This document shows, piece after piece, positions 13,783 to 20,356 of a stretch of 20,356 nucleotides of DNA. The DNA is from JBOGTC01 sp050692055 (GTDB lineage: Bacteria; Chloroflexota; Limnocylindria; QHBO01). Made by a program: the position numbers and the translations under genes. The stretch spans positions 1-20,356 of the forward strand of contig JBOGTC010000106.1 of assembly GCA_050692055.1 (NCBI GenBank). The letters are read 5' to 3'. The first letter of the stretch is position 1, and each line of letters opens with the position of its first letter. The notes beneath the pieces were generated by a model. It had not been told where the DNA came from. It did no database searches and saw nothing but the letters and a program-made list of their open reading frames with translations.

Positions 13783-14541
13783 CTACGCGGAAACTGCGCG
13801 GCTGGCTGAGCGTGAGCTGGAGCGCCGCACCCGCTTGCGCGAACCGGGGGCGCGCGTACCAGTAATCCCATTGCTCGATGAGACGAACCACAGCGCCGCG
13901 AGGGGACCGGACGGCCGACGGACCCAACGTCGAGCGTCCACGGTTCGCTGCGGAAAGGTGGCGTCAAAGGTCGCACCATTCCGTGCGACCGCAGCACGGT
14001 TCGCGGTCAGCGAGCTCATGACGAGTGCCACTCCGAGGTAAGCCGGATGCCAGCCGCGCTCGCGCGCCAGAAGGCCCGGAACGACACGAGTCTTGCGTCC
14101 GAGGGCCGCCAGCGTCTCCTGCATGTCGAGCAGCCGACTCTTCACCTCGATGATGAACAGGCTCCGCTCCCCGGCATGCCACGCGATCACGTCCACGGAT
14201 CCACGATCGCCGTAGTGGTTGAACGTGTACTCAACTATCACCTCCCAGCCGTCGGTGCGCAGAGTGGCGACGACCCGGTTGACCAGCGCCGCATGATCGC
14301 TGTCCAAGAGACGAACGCCGTCGCCTCCGCGCCATCGCGGAGCGAATGGCAGACCGATCTCGAGCGTCTGACCGATGCGCCTCGCGCTCCGCACCGTCAA
14401 CTCTTCAAGGCGCCCGCACTCGAATAGCGAGACCAGCTTCTGGCTGACGCCGGCCCTGTTCGCCAGCTGCTTCTGCGTCCAGCCAAGCCGATGTCGAACC
14501 GCTCGTGCGAGGGACCCGACCCGCATGTCGTCCATTGCCAT
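13783..14541 (-). CDS. XRE-type HTH fused to a PD-(D/E)XK nuclease-like domain
   Basis: The product is 252 residues. Residues 11-64 are an XRE/Cro helix-turn-helix (LARAVRHRLGWTQKQLANRA, then GVSQKLVSLFECGR). Residues about 80-190 look like a restriction-endonuclease fold: E104 in VIVEYTF, then GDRGSVDVIAW with D117, and LFIIEVKSR with E132 and K134, that is, the D...ExK triad spacing. The C-terminal 60 residues are basic and Ser/Arg-rich, probably flexible. Similar XRE-plus-nuclease-like proteins occur in high-GC bacteria as uncharacterised regulators, and I am not aware of a demonstrated cleavage activity. ATG 14541 has a weak Shine-Dalgarno, and ATG 14535 in the same frame is equally possible. 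Dyads at 14569-14578 and 14589-14605 lie upstream. The gene is alone on its strand, convergent with the FAD oxidase and divergent from the hydrolase. Confidence 0.82.
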   Translation of the reverse strand: MAMDDMRVGSLARAVRHRLGWTQKQLANRAGVSQKLVSLFECGRLEELTVRSARRIGQTLEIGLPFAPRWRGGDGVRLLDSDHAALVNRVVATLRTDGWEVIVEYTFNHYGDRGSVDVIAWHAGERSLFIIEVKSRLLDMQETLAALGRKTRVVPGLLARERGWHPAYLGVALVMSSLTANRAAVARNGATFDATFPQRTVDARRWVRRPSGPLAALWFVSSSNGITGTRAPGSRKRVRRSSSRSASRAVSA

Positions 14542-14568
14542 CGTCTCGATGGTGCGGGACAGGTGCTT

Positions 14569-14605
14569 ACCGGCCGGTTAGCCGACGATTACTGCTGTTC
14601 AGTAA
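14569..14605. promoter_or_regulatory. Two dyads upstream of the XRE gene, possible autoregulatory operators
   Basis: ACCGGCCGGT (14569-14578) is a perfect 10-bp palindrome. TTACTG/CAGTAA at 14589-14605 is a perfect 6-bp dyad with a 5-base centre (CTGTT). They lie 28 and 48 bases upstream of ATG 14541. XRE repressors commonly bind such dyads at their own promoter. No clear -10/-35 pair is visible, so the operator role is inferred from position. Confidence 0.4.
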
Positions 14606-14783
14606 CGGTGTGACTGCAACGCGTGGTCCCTCGGCCCCGACGCGAAGACCGCACGCTCGGCCCATGCCCGAGTGTCTGCGTCGTAGCCATGGCATTGCTC
14701 GCGTGGAAGAATCGCCGCGACGGTCGCGCGTACGAGTCACCACATTGCTATCCCACCGGATCCCGCAAACACCTGACGCGCTA

Positions 14784-14802
14784 CCTGACGCGCAGTGTCA
14801 GG
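14784..14802. promoter_or_regulatory. Inverted repeat upstream of the hydrolase, with a direct repeat
   Basis: CCTGAC (14784-14789) and GTCAGG (14797-14802) are a perfect 6-bp dyad around GCGCAGT. ACCTGACGCG also occurs twice as a direct repeat, 14771-14780 and 14783-14792. This sits 21 bases before ATG 14824, a position suited to a repressor site. The rest of the 282-base divergent gap (14542-14823) holds no supported gene; a 63-codon frame at 14623-14814 lacks a ribosome binding site. Confidence 0.4.
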
Positions 14803-14823
14803 AATCGCGGTTAGCATCGGTCC

Positions 14824-15642
14824 ATGACGAATGAGAGCGGGTTCCTGGAGACGAACGGCGCGCGGATCTACTACGAGGTGGAGGGCAGCGGCGAGCCGGT
14901 TGTGCTCATCCATGCGGGTATCGCGAACCTGCGGATGTGGGACGAGCAGGTGCCTGCGCTCACGGACAGCTATCGGGTGATCCGATATGACACTCGCGGG
15001 TTCGGCCGTACGGAGACGGGGGATGTCCCGTTCTCGAACCGGGCCGATATCGCCGATCTGCTCGATCATCTGGGCGAGCCATCGGCGCACGTGGTCGGCA
15101 TCTCGCGGGCCGGCATGATCGCACTGGACTTCGCGCTGGAGTCGCCGGGCCGGGTGCGTTCACTGGTGGTGGCTAACGGCGGGGTCAGCGGCTACGAGGC
15201 CCCCGGCACTGATCCATCGCTCTGGGCGCAGGCCGAGAAGTGGTGGGAGGCCAAGGACTGGGAGCGGCTCGCTGGGTGGGAAGCCGATTTCTGGGTCAAT
15301 GGTGAGGGCCAGCCGCCCACGCGCGCGGACCGTGCCATCCGCGACCGCGTCCACGAGTGGATCCTGACGAACTACCAGGCGGAGAAAGCGGAGGGCCAGC
15401 CGCAGGTGCTCGATCCGCCCGCAGCAGGACGGCTGAAGGAGCTGCGCCCACCGCTCCTGGTGATCATCGGCACGCTCGACGAATCGAGCACGCAGGCCGC
15501 GTGTCGCTTCCTGGCGGAGAGCGTCCCGGGAGCGCGTCTCGAGATCTTCGAGGGCGCGGCGCACATGCTCAACCTGGAGCAGCCCGAGCGGTTCAACCGG
15601 CTGCTCCGGGAGTTCCTGGACGGGGTGGTTGCCCGCGTCTAG
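14824..15642 (+). CDS. Alpha/beta-hydrolase fold protein
   Basis: This 272-residue protein has all catalytic elements: oxyanion-loop HAG at 30-32, nucleophile elbow GISRAG with Ser94, Asp219 in GTLDESST, and His247 in GAAHMLNLEQP. The DTRGFGRTE segment (about 56-64) is characteristic of the family. Its length is typical, with a helical cap between about 125 and 195 that is Trp-rich (KWWEAKDW, FWVNG). It is a cytosolic hydrolase (esterase, lactonase, epoxide or C-C hydrolase) with unknown substrate. The Shine-Dalgarno is weak. It is divergent from the XRE gene and convergent with the GlcD-like gene, sharing its stop bases (CTAG). A dyad upstream may control it. Confidence 0.88.
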   Translation: MTNESGFLETNGARIYYEVEGSGEPVVLIHAGIANLRMWDEQVPALTDSYRVIRYDTRGFGRTETGDVPFSNRADIADLLDHLGEPSAHVVGISRAGMIALDFALESPGRVRSLVVANGGVSGYEAPGTDPSLWAQAEKWWEAKDWERLAGWEADFWVNGEGQPPTRADRAIRDRVHEWILTNYQAEKAEGQPQVLDPPAAGRLKELRPPLLVIIGTLDESSTQAACRFLAESVPGARLEIFEGAAHMLNLEQPERFNRLLREFLDGVVARV

Positions 15643-17009
15643 ACGACCCTCCCCGGGTTGAGGATGCCGAGGGGATCCAGCGCGGCCTTGATCGAGCGCA
15701 TGACCGCCACGGCCTCGGCACCGCGCTGCTCCTCGAGAAACGCCTTGCGGACGGCACCGATGCCGTGCTCGCCGCTGACCGTCCCGCCGAGCGCGATCGC
15801 CACGCCGTAGAGCTCCTCACAAGCGACGTGGGCCCGCTCCTCGGCGGCGTTGTCGCCGCGATCCCAGATGAAGGTCGGGTGCAGGTTGCCGTCGCCGGCA
15901 TGGCCGAACGTGCCACACCGGACTTCATGCGCGGTCGCGATCCGCTCGATGGCTCGCAGCAGCTCTGGCAGGCGTGACCGAGGCGCGCCGATGTCCTCCA
16001 TGCGCGCCACGCCCAGCCGTTCCATCGCCCGGAAGGCGAGGCGGCGCACCTGCCGCAGCCAGTCGGCCTCCATCGGATCCGTGGCGCGCACGACCGAGGC
16101 TGCACCGGCCTCCTCGCAGGCGGTGGCCGCGGCGGCCAGCTCCGCATCGGCCGCGTCGCCCGGCCGGTCGGACTCGACCAGCAGAAGGGCAGCGGCCTCG
16201 CGGTCCAGGCCCAGGTTGTGCCAATCGTCCACGGCGGCGATCGTCAGCCGGTCCATGAGCTCGAGCGTGCATGGCTCGAGGCCGGCGGCCGTCATGGCTG
16301 CCACCGCGCGCCCGGCGCCCTCGATGGTCGGGAAGAAGGCAAGCATCGTCTGCCTCGGCGGGGGCGCGGGCCGCAGGCGGAGCGTTGCCTCGGTGACGAT
16401 GCCGAGCGTCCCCTGGGAGCCGACAAAGAGGTGCGTCAAGGAATAGCCCGCGACGTCCTTCACGTTTCGTCCGCCGGTCCGGATGACACGCCCATCGGCC
16501 AGCACCACCTCCAGCGCCAGGACGGCGTCGCGGGTGACGCCGTACTTCACGCAGCACAGCCCGCCCGCGTTGGTGCCGATGTTGCCACCGATGCTGCAGA
16601 ACTCGTAGCTCGCCGGATCCGGCGCGTAGAAGAGGCCCTCCTTCGCGACCGCCGCTTTGAGATCTGCGTTGATGACGCCGGGCTGGACGACCGCAACGAG
16701 GTTGCCGCTGTCGATCTCGACGATCCGGGTCATGCGGGTGAGTGCCACGGTCAGCGCCCCCTCGATCCCGGCTGCCCCGCCGGACAGCCCGCTGCCCGCC
16801 CCTCGTGGCACGACCGGCACACGGTGCTGGCTGGCGAGCTCCATGATGCCGCTCACCTCATCGGTCGTGGACGGCAGCGCCACCGCCATCGGCAGGCCCG
16901 GCTCGTAGTGCGCCGTCTCGTCGCGCCGGTAGGACTCGCGGTCGACCTCGTCGGTCAGCAGCCGCACGGTCGGCAGGCGTGTGCGCAGGTCGTCGAGGAA
17001 GGCCGTCAT
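15639..17009 (-). CDS. GlcD-like FAD-linked oxidase (glycolate/D-lactate type)
   Basis: From ATG 17009 (MTAFLDDL) the product is 456 residues; the frame upstream extends to 18080 but lies opposite xdhC and has no protein character, so this start is chosen. The FAD-binding PCMH domain has PRGAGSGLSGGA (about 90-101) and a SIGGNIGTNAGG segment. The C-terminal half has GHAGDGNLHP and GEHGIG, with the metal- and substrate-binding His and Glu, and ends ILNPG. The early EPGLPMAVALPSTTDEV is typical of GlcD. It is likely a 2-hydroxyacid (glycolate or D-lactate) dehydrogenase. Partner subunits glcE and glcF are not in the window, so it may be single-subunit. It is divergent from xdhC by 36 bases and shares the CTAG stop with the hydrolase. 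Confidence 0.9.
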   Translation of the reverse strand: MTAFLDDLRTRLPTVRLLTDEVDRESYRRDETAHYEPGLPMAVALPSTTDEVSGIMELASQHRVPVVPRGAGSGLSGGAAGIEGALTVALTRMTRIVEIDSGNLVAVVQPGVINADLKAAVAKEGLFYAPDPASYEFCSIGGNIGTNAGGLCCVKYGVTRDAVLALEVVLADGRVIRTGGRNVKDVAGYSLTHLFVGSQGTLGIVTEATLRLRPAPPPRQTMLAFFPTIEGAGRAVAAMTAAGLEPCTLELMDRLTIAAVDDWHNLGLDREAAALLLVESDRPGDAADAELAAAATACEEAGAASVVRATDPMEADWLRQVRRLAFRAMERLGVARMEDIGAPRSRLPELLRAIERIATAHEVRCGTFGHAGDGNLHPTFIWDRGDNAAEERAHVACEELYGVAIALGGTVSGEHGIGAVRKAFLEEQRGAEAVAVMRSIKAALDPLGILNPGRVV

Positions 17010-17045
17010 GCAGGACCGATGGTAGGCCGACGCGGATTGCGTAGC

Positions 17046-18092
17046 ATGGCAACCGTGGGTGAAATCGACACGCTGCTCCACGCGGCCAGTGCGTGTGAGG
17101 CGAGCGGCGAGCCGTATGCGCTGGCCACCGTGGTCCGCGTCCGCGGCTCGTCGTACCGCAGGCCGGGTGCGCGGATGCTCGTGCCTCGGGCGGGCGAGCC
17201 GGTGGGCGTCATCAGCGGCGGATGCCTGGAGAGCGAGGCCGTGCAGCTGGCCCGCGACGCGCTGGCCAGCGGGCATGTCCAGCTCGGCACGATCGACCAC
17301 TCCGCCGAGGGCGACGAGGTCTGGGGCTCCGGTCTTGGCTGCCGTGGCGTGATCGACATCCTGGTGGAGCCACCGGCGCTCGCCGCCCGGACGGTCGAGG
17401 CATTGCGTGCGGCACGTGAGCATGGTGCCACCGCCTACCTGCTCACATCGCTGCCGGATGGGGCGCGGCGGGCCCTGGGGGAGCGCCAGGCCCGCGCGCT
17501 CGGCCCGGATGCGGACGGAGCCGTGCATGCCGCACGCCCGACGCTCCTGAACGACTCGGTGCTCGATCCCATCGCGCCACCTCCTCACCTCGTCATCTGC
17601 GGGGCTGCGCCCGACGCCGAGGCGCTGGTGGGGGCCGCGTCCCGGGTGGGGTGGCGCGTGACGGTGGCCGATGCGCGTCGCGGTGCATTCGACGCACCCG
17701 GTATCGCGAGCGCCGGACGCTGTGACGCGGAGCCGCGGCAGGCGGCCGAGGCCATCGGCGTCGACCGGCGGACGGTGGCCGTCTTCATGAGCCACGACTA
17801 CCTTCGCGACGGTGAGTACCTTGCCGGCTTCCTGGGGCGCGGGGCGGCCTACTTGGGCGTCCTGGGGCCGCGCGAGCGCACCGAGCGCCTGCTCGCCGAG
17901 CTGGCACGGTCCGGCGTCACGCCCTCGGACCAGGACAGATCGGTGCTGCATGCTCCGGCCGGCCTGGACATCGGTGCCGATGGGCCGGAGGAGGTCGCCA
18001 CGGCGGTGGTGGCCGAGATCCTGGCCGTGCTGCACGGGCATTCGGGCGGTCACCTCGCCGACCGGCCGGGGCCGATCCACCGCGCGCGGTGA
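17046..18092 (+). CDS. xdhC: XdhC/CoxI-family molybdenum-cofactor maturation protein
   Basis: This 348-residue protein starts at ATG 17046. The N-terminal XdhC/CoxI domain has YALATVVRVRGSSYRRPGARM (21-44 region) and VISGGCLESE with Cys60, the conserved cysteine associated with Moco binding and sulfuration in this family. A second domain (about residues 178-300) is Rossmann-like: LVICGAAPDAEALVGAA, VTVADAR, VFMSHDY, YLGVLGPRERTERL. XdhC-type proteins mature and insert the cofactor into xanthine dehydrogenase or CO-dehydrogenase-like enzymes. The structural subunits are not in this window. The gene is divergent from the GlcD-like gene and ends directly adjacent to the stop of the convergent moaA. 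Confidence 0.9.
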   Translation: MATVGEIDTLLHAASACEASGEPYALATVVRVRGSSYRRPGARMLVPRAGEPVGVISGGCLESEAVQLARDALASGHVQLGTIDHSAEGDEVWGSGLGCRGVIDILVEPPALAARTVEALRAAREHGATAYLLTSLPDGARRALGERQARALGPDADGAVHAARPTLLNDSVLDPIAPPPHLVICGAAPDAEALVGAASRVGWRVTVADARRGAFDAPGIASAGRCDAEPRQAAEAIGVDRRTVAVFMSHDYLRDGEYLAGFLGRGAAYLGVLGPRERTERLLAELARSGVTPSDQDRSVLHAPAGLDIGADGPEEVATAVVAEILAVLHGHSGGHLADRPGPIHRAR

Positions 18093-19133
18093 TCAGCCGC
18101 CGATATAGCTCATCTCCACCTTCGGCAGCTCCGCAGTCTGCGCCGTGCGCAGCTCGGAGTAGCGGTCGTCGCGCACGCGCCACACGCCGCGCAGGAAGGC
18201 ATCCACCTCCGCGTCGTCGGCGCCGCCGCGCAGGAGGGCACGGAGATCGTGCCCGCGGGTGGCGAACAGGCAAGTGTAGAGCTGGCCGTCGGCGCTGATG
18301 CGGGCGCGGGTGCAGTCGCCGCAGAACGGCTGCGTGACGGAGCTGATGACGCCGATCTCGCCGGCACCGTCGCGGTACCGATAGCGCTGCGCCACCTCCC
18401 CGCGGTAGGCGGCATCGACCGGCTCGAGGGGCCAGCGGGCGTCGATGGCGGCCACGATCTCGGCGGCCGGCACCACGTCATCGAGCCGCCAGCCGTTCGA
18501 CCGGCCCACGTCCATGTACTCGATGAAGCGGACCGTGTGCGCACTGCCCCGGAAGTAATTCGCCAGGTCGAGCCCGGCGTGCTCGTTCAGGCCGCGGCGG
18601 ATGACCGCATTGATCTTGATCGGTCCCAGGCCTGCGGCATCCGCGGCGGCGATCCCCTGCAGCACGCGAGCAACCCCGAAGCCAACGTCGTTCATGCGGG
18701 TGAAGGTCTCGTCGTCGAGCGCGTCCAGGCTGACCGTGACCCGGTGCAGTCCGTTGTCGGCCAGGAGTTGGGCGCGATCCGCCAGCAGGGAGGCGTTAGT
18801 GGTCAGCGTCAGGTCTTCGATCCCTCGGATCCTGGCAAGCATTCCCACCAGTCGCTCGAGATGCCGCCGCACGAGGGGCTCGCCTCCGGTCAGGCGTACC
18901 TTGCGGACGCCGAGGGCCACGAACGCACGGACCAGCCGCTCGATCTCCTCGAAGTCCAGGATCTCGGCGCGCGGCAGGAATGCGTGATCGCGGCCAAATA
19001 CCTCCTTCGGCATGCAGTAGATGCAGCGGAAGTTGCATCGGTCGGTGACACTGACCCGCAGGTCGTGCAGCGGCCTGTCGCGGCGATCGAGGACGGGAGG
19101 AGCGGGACGCGGCTCGAACATCGGTTCGTTCAT
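18093..19133 (-). CDS. moaA: GTP 3',8-cyclase MoaA (radical SAM)
   Basis: The product is 346 residues from ATG 19133 (the frame also reaches a TTG at 19160, less likely). The radical-SAM cluster motif DRCNFRCIYCMP has cysteines 33, 37 and 40 in CxxxCxxC order. GGEPLVRRHL is the SAM-contacting segment, with SLDA in the barrel. The C-terminal second cluster has FCGDC then a Cys after 13 residues (LYTCLF), and the chain ends in GG, the tail needed for catalysis in MoaA. It converts GTP to the cyclic intermediate of molybdopterin synthesis, with MoaC. It is probably transcribed with the copper protein gene 51 bases upstream and is convergent with xdhC, whose role is in the same cofactor pathway. 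Confidence 0.95.
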   Translation of the reverse strand: MNEPMFEPRPAPPVLDRRDRPLHDLRVSVTDRCNFRCIYCMPKEVFGRDHAFLPRAEILDFEEIERLVRAFVALGVRKVRLTGGEPLVRRHLERLVGMLARIRGIEDLTLTTNASLLADRAQLLADNGLHRVTVSLDALDDETFTRMNDVGFGVARVLQGIAAADAAGLGPIKINAVIRRGLNEHAGLDLANYFRGSAHTVRFIEYMDVGRSNGWRLDDVVPAAEIVAAIDARWPLEPVDAAYRGEVAQRYRYRDGAGEIGVISSVTQPFCGDCTRARISADGQLYTCLFATRGHDLRALLRGGADDAEVDAFLRGVWRVRDDRYSELRTAQTAELPKVEMSYIGG

Positions 19134-19184
19134 GGTGGCAGGGCCATGTGACGATGCCAAGTCGGGGCGGGCTGTGGGCGAGGC

Positions 19185-20356
19185 TCAGGCGATCAGCCGG
19201 CTCACGCCGATGAGGCCTCCCAATGCGACGCCGATGAGGCCGCCGGCCACCAGCGCCAACCGCGACGCGAGGGCCTCGCAGCGCGGCAGGCGCGCGCCGC
19301 CCAGCCCCAGCCCGAGGCCGAGCGCCCCGCCGAGCACGAGCAGGACGGCGATTCCCGTCGCGGGGTTCAGCAGCGACCGGACCCGGCCCTCGCCGATGCC
19401 GCCAGCCTCCATCACGAACGCGAAGCGCTGACGCGAGAGCTCGGTTTCACCGTCGACCGACATGATCCGGACGCTGGTGTCCCACTGGCTGCCGGCGGGA
19501 AGGACAAGCGCGTCGGCGATCCAGCGGGCGGTGCCGTCATCCGTGCCCTCGGTCATGCCAGCCATGCCACCGTGATCCATGGCCTGCATGCCCTCCATGC
19601 CCTCCATGACCAGCGGCACCCGCGTTGTACTGCCGTCGTCGAGCCGATCCAGCCCGAGCTCCAGGCTGGAGGCGGCCAGCGCATCGGTCGCGGTGACCGT
19701 GATGCGGTTGACACCCGGCCGGGCCGGGATCACCTCCATCTCCATGCCCGGAGCCACCTCGCCGAAGGCGTCGGGGATCGGCTCAATCGGTGCGCCTCGC
19801 GCCTCCTCGAGTGGCGTGGTGGTTGCGAGCACCGCGGTGATGAGCAGCACGCCGGTCGCAGCCATGGTCTCGACGGTGAGCCGCGCCCGGAAGCCGTCGA
19901 GCCAGCGGAGCATCCGCCCCCCATCCAGGAAGTTGAGGCCGCCGAGGGCGAGCGCGCCCACCGCCAGGCCCGACTTCATGAGCAGCGTTCGGCCGTACTC
20001 GGTATCGAGCGTCACCAGCACTCCGGTCTGCATCCACGCGGCGTAGACGCCGGTGAGGCCCAGGATGCCGATCGAGACGAGCGCCAGCGCCGAGAAGCGC
20101 GGCACGGCCTCCCGCAGGCGGATCCGATCGCGGTCCTCGGTCACCAGCCGCGGTCGCACGACCAACACCAGCAGGCCGGCGATCCCCCCGAACCAGACCG
20201 CCGCGCCCAGGACGTGGACCACCTGGCCGATCAGGGGCGCGAACCCGGGGAGCGCGGCTGCGTGCCCGGCCGCGACGAGCAGCACGATGCCGATCAGCCC
20301 CGTCGCCGCGGCGACGATCCCCGTGAGCCGCTGTGCCACCATCAGCAGCGCCAGGC
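19185..20356 (-). CDS. CopD-family copper protein, 5' end outside the window
   Basis: An open frame of at least 390 residues is cut at the right edge; an internal ATG at 20342 is preceded in frame by more hydrophobic codons (LALL), so the true start is further upstream. The first 170 residues have about five membrane segments with the CopD signatures: VVHVLGAAVWFGGIAGL, and TLLMKSGLAVGALALGGLNFLDGGRMLRWL. A periplasmic-type domain follows (VNRITVTATDA), resembling the FixH/YcnJ-like beta domain, with a Met- and His-rich run at roughly residues 250-268 (DNA near 19553-19611) suited to Cu(I). One or two membrane segments close the C-terminus. The missing part may hold a signal peptide and a CopC domain, as in CopCD fusions. 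It probably handles copper import or resistance. Confidence 0.85.
   Translation of the reverse strand, partial: LALLMVAQRLTGIVAAATGLIGIVLLVAAGHAAALPGFAPLIGQVVHVLGAAVWFGGIAGLLVLVVRPRLVTEDRDRIRLREAVPRFSALALVSIGILGLTGVYAAWMQTGVLVTLDTEYGRTLLMKSGLAVGALALGGLNFLDGGRMLRWLDGFRARLTVETMAATGVLLITAVLATTTPLEEARGAPIEPIPDAFGEVAPGMEMEVIPARPGVNRITVTATDALAASSLELGLDRLDDGSTTRVPLVMEGMEGMQAMDHGGMAGMTEGTDDGTARWIADALVLPAGSQWDTSVRIMSVDGETELSRQRFAFVMEAGGIGEGRVRSLLNPATGIAVLLVLGGALGLGLGLGGARLPRCEALASRLALVAGGLIGVALGGLIGVSRLIA

Noticed and set aside
14623..14814. Possible 63-residue gene between the XRE gene and the hydrolase
   Set aside because: No ribosome binding site, no recognisable motif, and it runs over the dyads near the hydrolase start.
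16218..17045. N-terminal extension of the XdhC frame to 624 residues
   Set aside because: It lies opposite the GlcD-like gene; XdhC homology begins right after ATG 17046.
17010..18080. N-terminal extension of the GlcD-like frame to about 813 residues
   Set aside because: It lies entirely opposite xdhC and lacks protein character; the GlcD homology begins at the ATG at 17009.
1..20356. tRNA, rRNA, riboswitch, insertion-sequence ends, integrase or attachment sites
   Set aside because: Reading both strands by eye I found no convincing cloverleaf, transposase motif or terminal inverted repeat; a covariance-model scan would be decisive.

Overview
The window is GC-rich, with short intergenic gaps and codon third positions strongly biased to G/C. 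Gene content is chromosomal and mostly metabolic, with no phage, plasmid, transposon, CRISPR, rRNA or tRNA signal that I could see. An ArsA-like ATPase operon, a secreted S-layer-homology protein, UdgX, XdhC/MoaA and GlcD-type flavoproteins together suggest a free-living aerobic soil or water bacterium. My best guess is Chloroflexota (Limnocylindria-like), with a high-GC actinobacterium as the alternative. This placement comes from protein style, not from any marker gene.

Layout. (1) 1-1322, minus: a tight three-gene operon of two tandem paralogous small proteins and an ArsA/Get3-type ATPase. The ATPase carries an in-frame TAG and runs off the left edge. (2) 1426-2094, plus: a membrane-anchored protein of unknown function, ending at a strong hairpin shared with the convergent cstA. 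(3) 2151-9273, minus: CstA-family transporter, a small CxxC thioredoxin-like protein, a divergent SDR, an APC-type permease with a cytosolic tail, and a secreted protein with an Asp-Pro repeat linker and three SLH repeats. (4) 9369-10246, minus: a probable toxin-antitoxin pair, a Phd/HicB-like chimera followed by a HicA-like protein with a C-terminal extension. (5) 10490-10933, minus: two very small charged, apparently disordered proteins in one operon. (6) 11008-13718, plus: udgX with a one-base frameshift, an SDR that loses homology before its catalytic Tyr, and an FAD-linked oxidase. (7) 13783-14541, minus: an XRE HTH fused to a PD-(D/E)XK-like domain, with dyads upstream. (8) 14824-18092: alpha/beta hydrolase, a GlcD-like FAD oxidase and XdhC. 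(9) 18093-20356, minus: MoaA and the 3' part of a CopD-family copper protein.

How the genes work together. MoaA (first step of molybdenum cofactor synthesis) and XdhC (cofactor maturation for xanthine/CO dehydrogenase-type enzymes) point to a molybdenum hydroxylase encoded elsewhere. The two FAD oxidases, the SDRs, CstA and the APC permease fit uptake and oxidation of small organic acids and amino acids. The items most worth a second look are the ArsA-small-protein operon, the chimeric antitoxin/HicA-like pair, the XRE-nuclease-like fusion, and three reading-frame lesions (ArsA, UdgX, SDR) that may be sequence errors or real decay.
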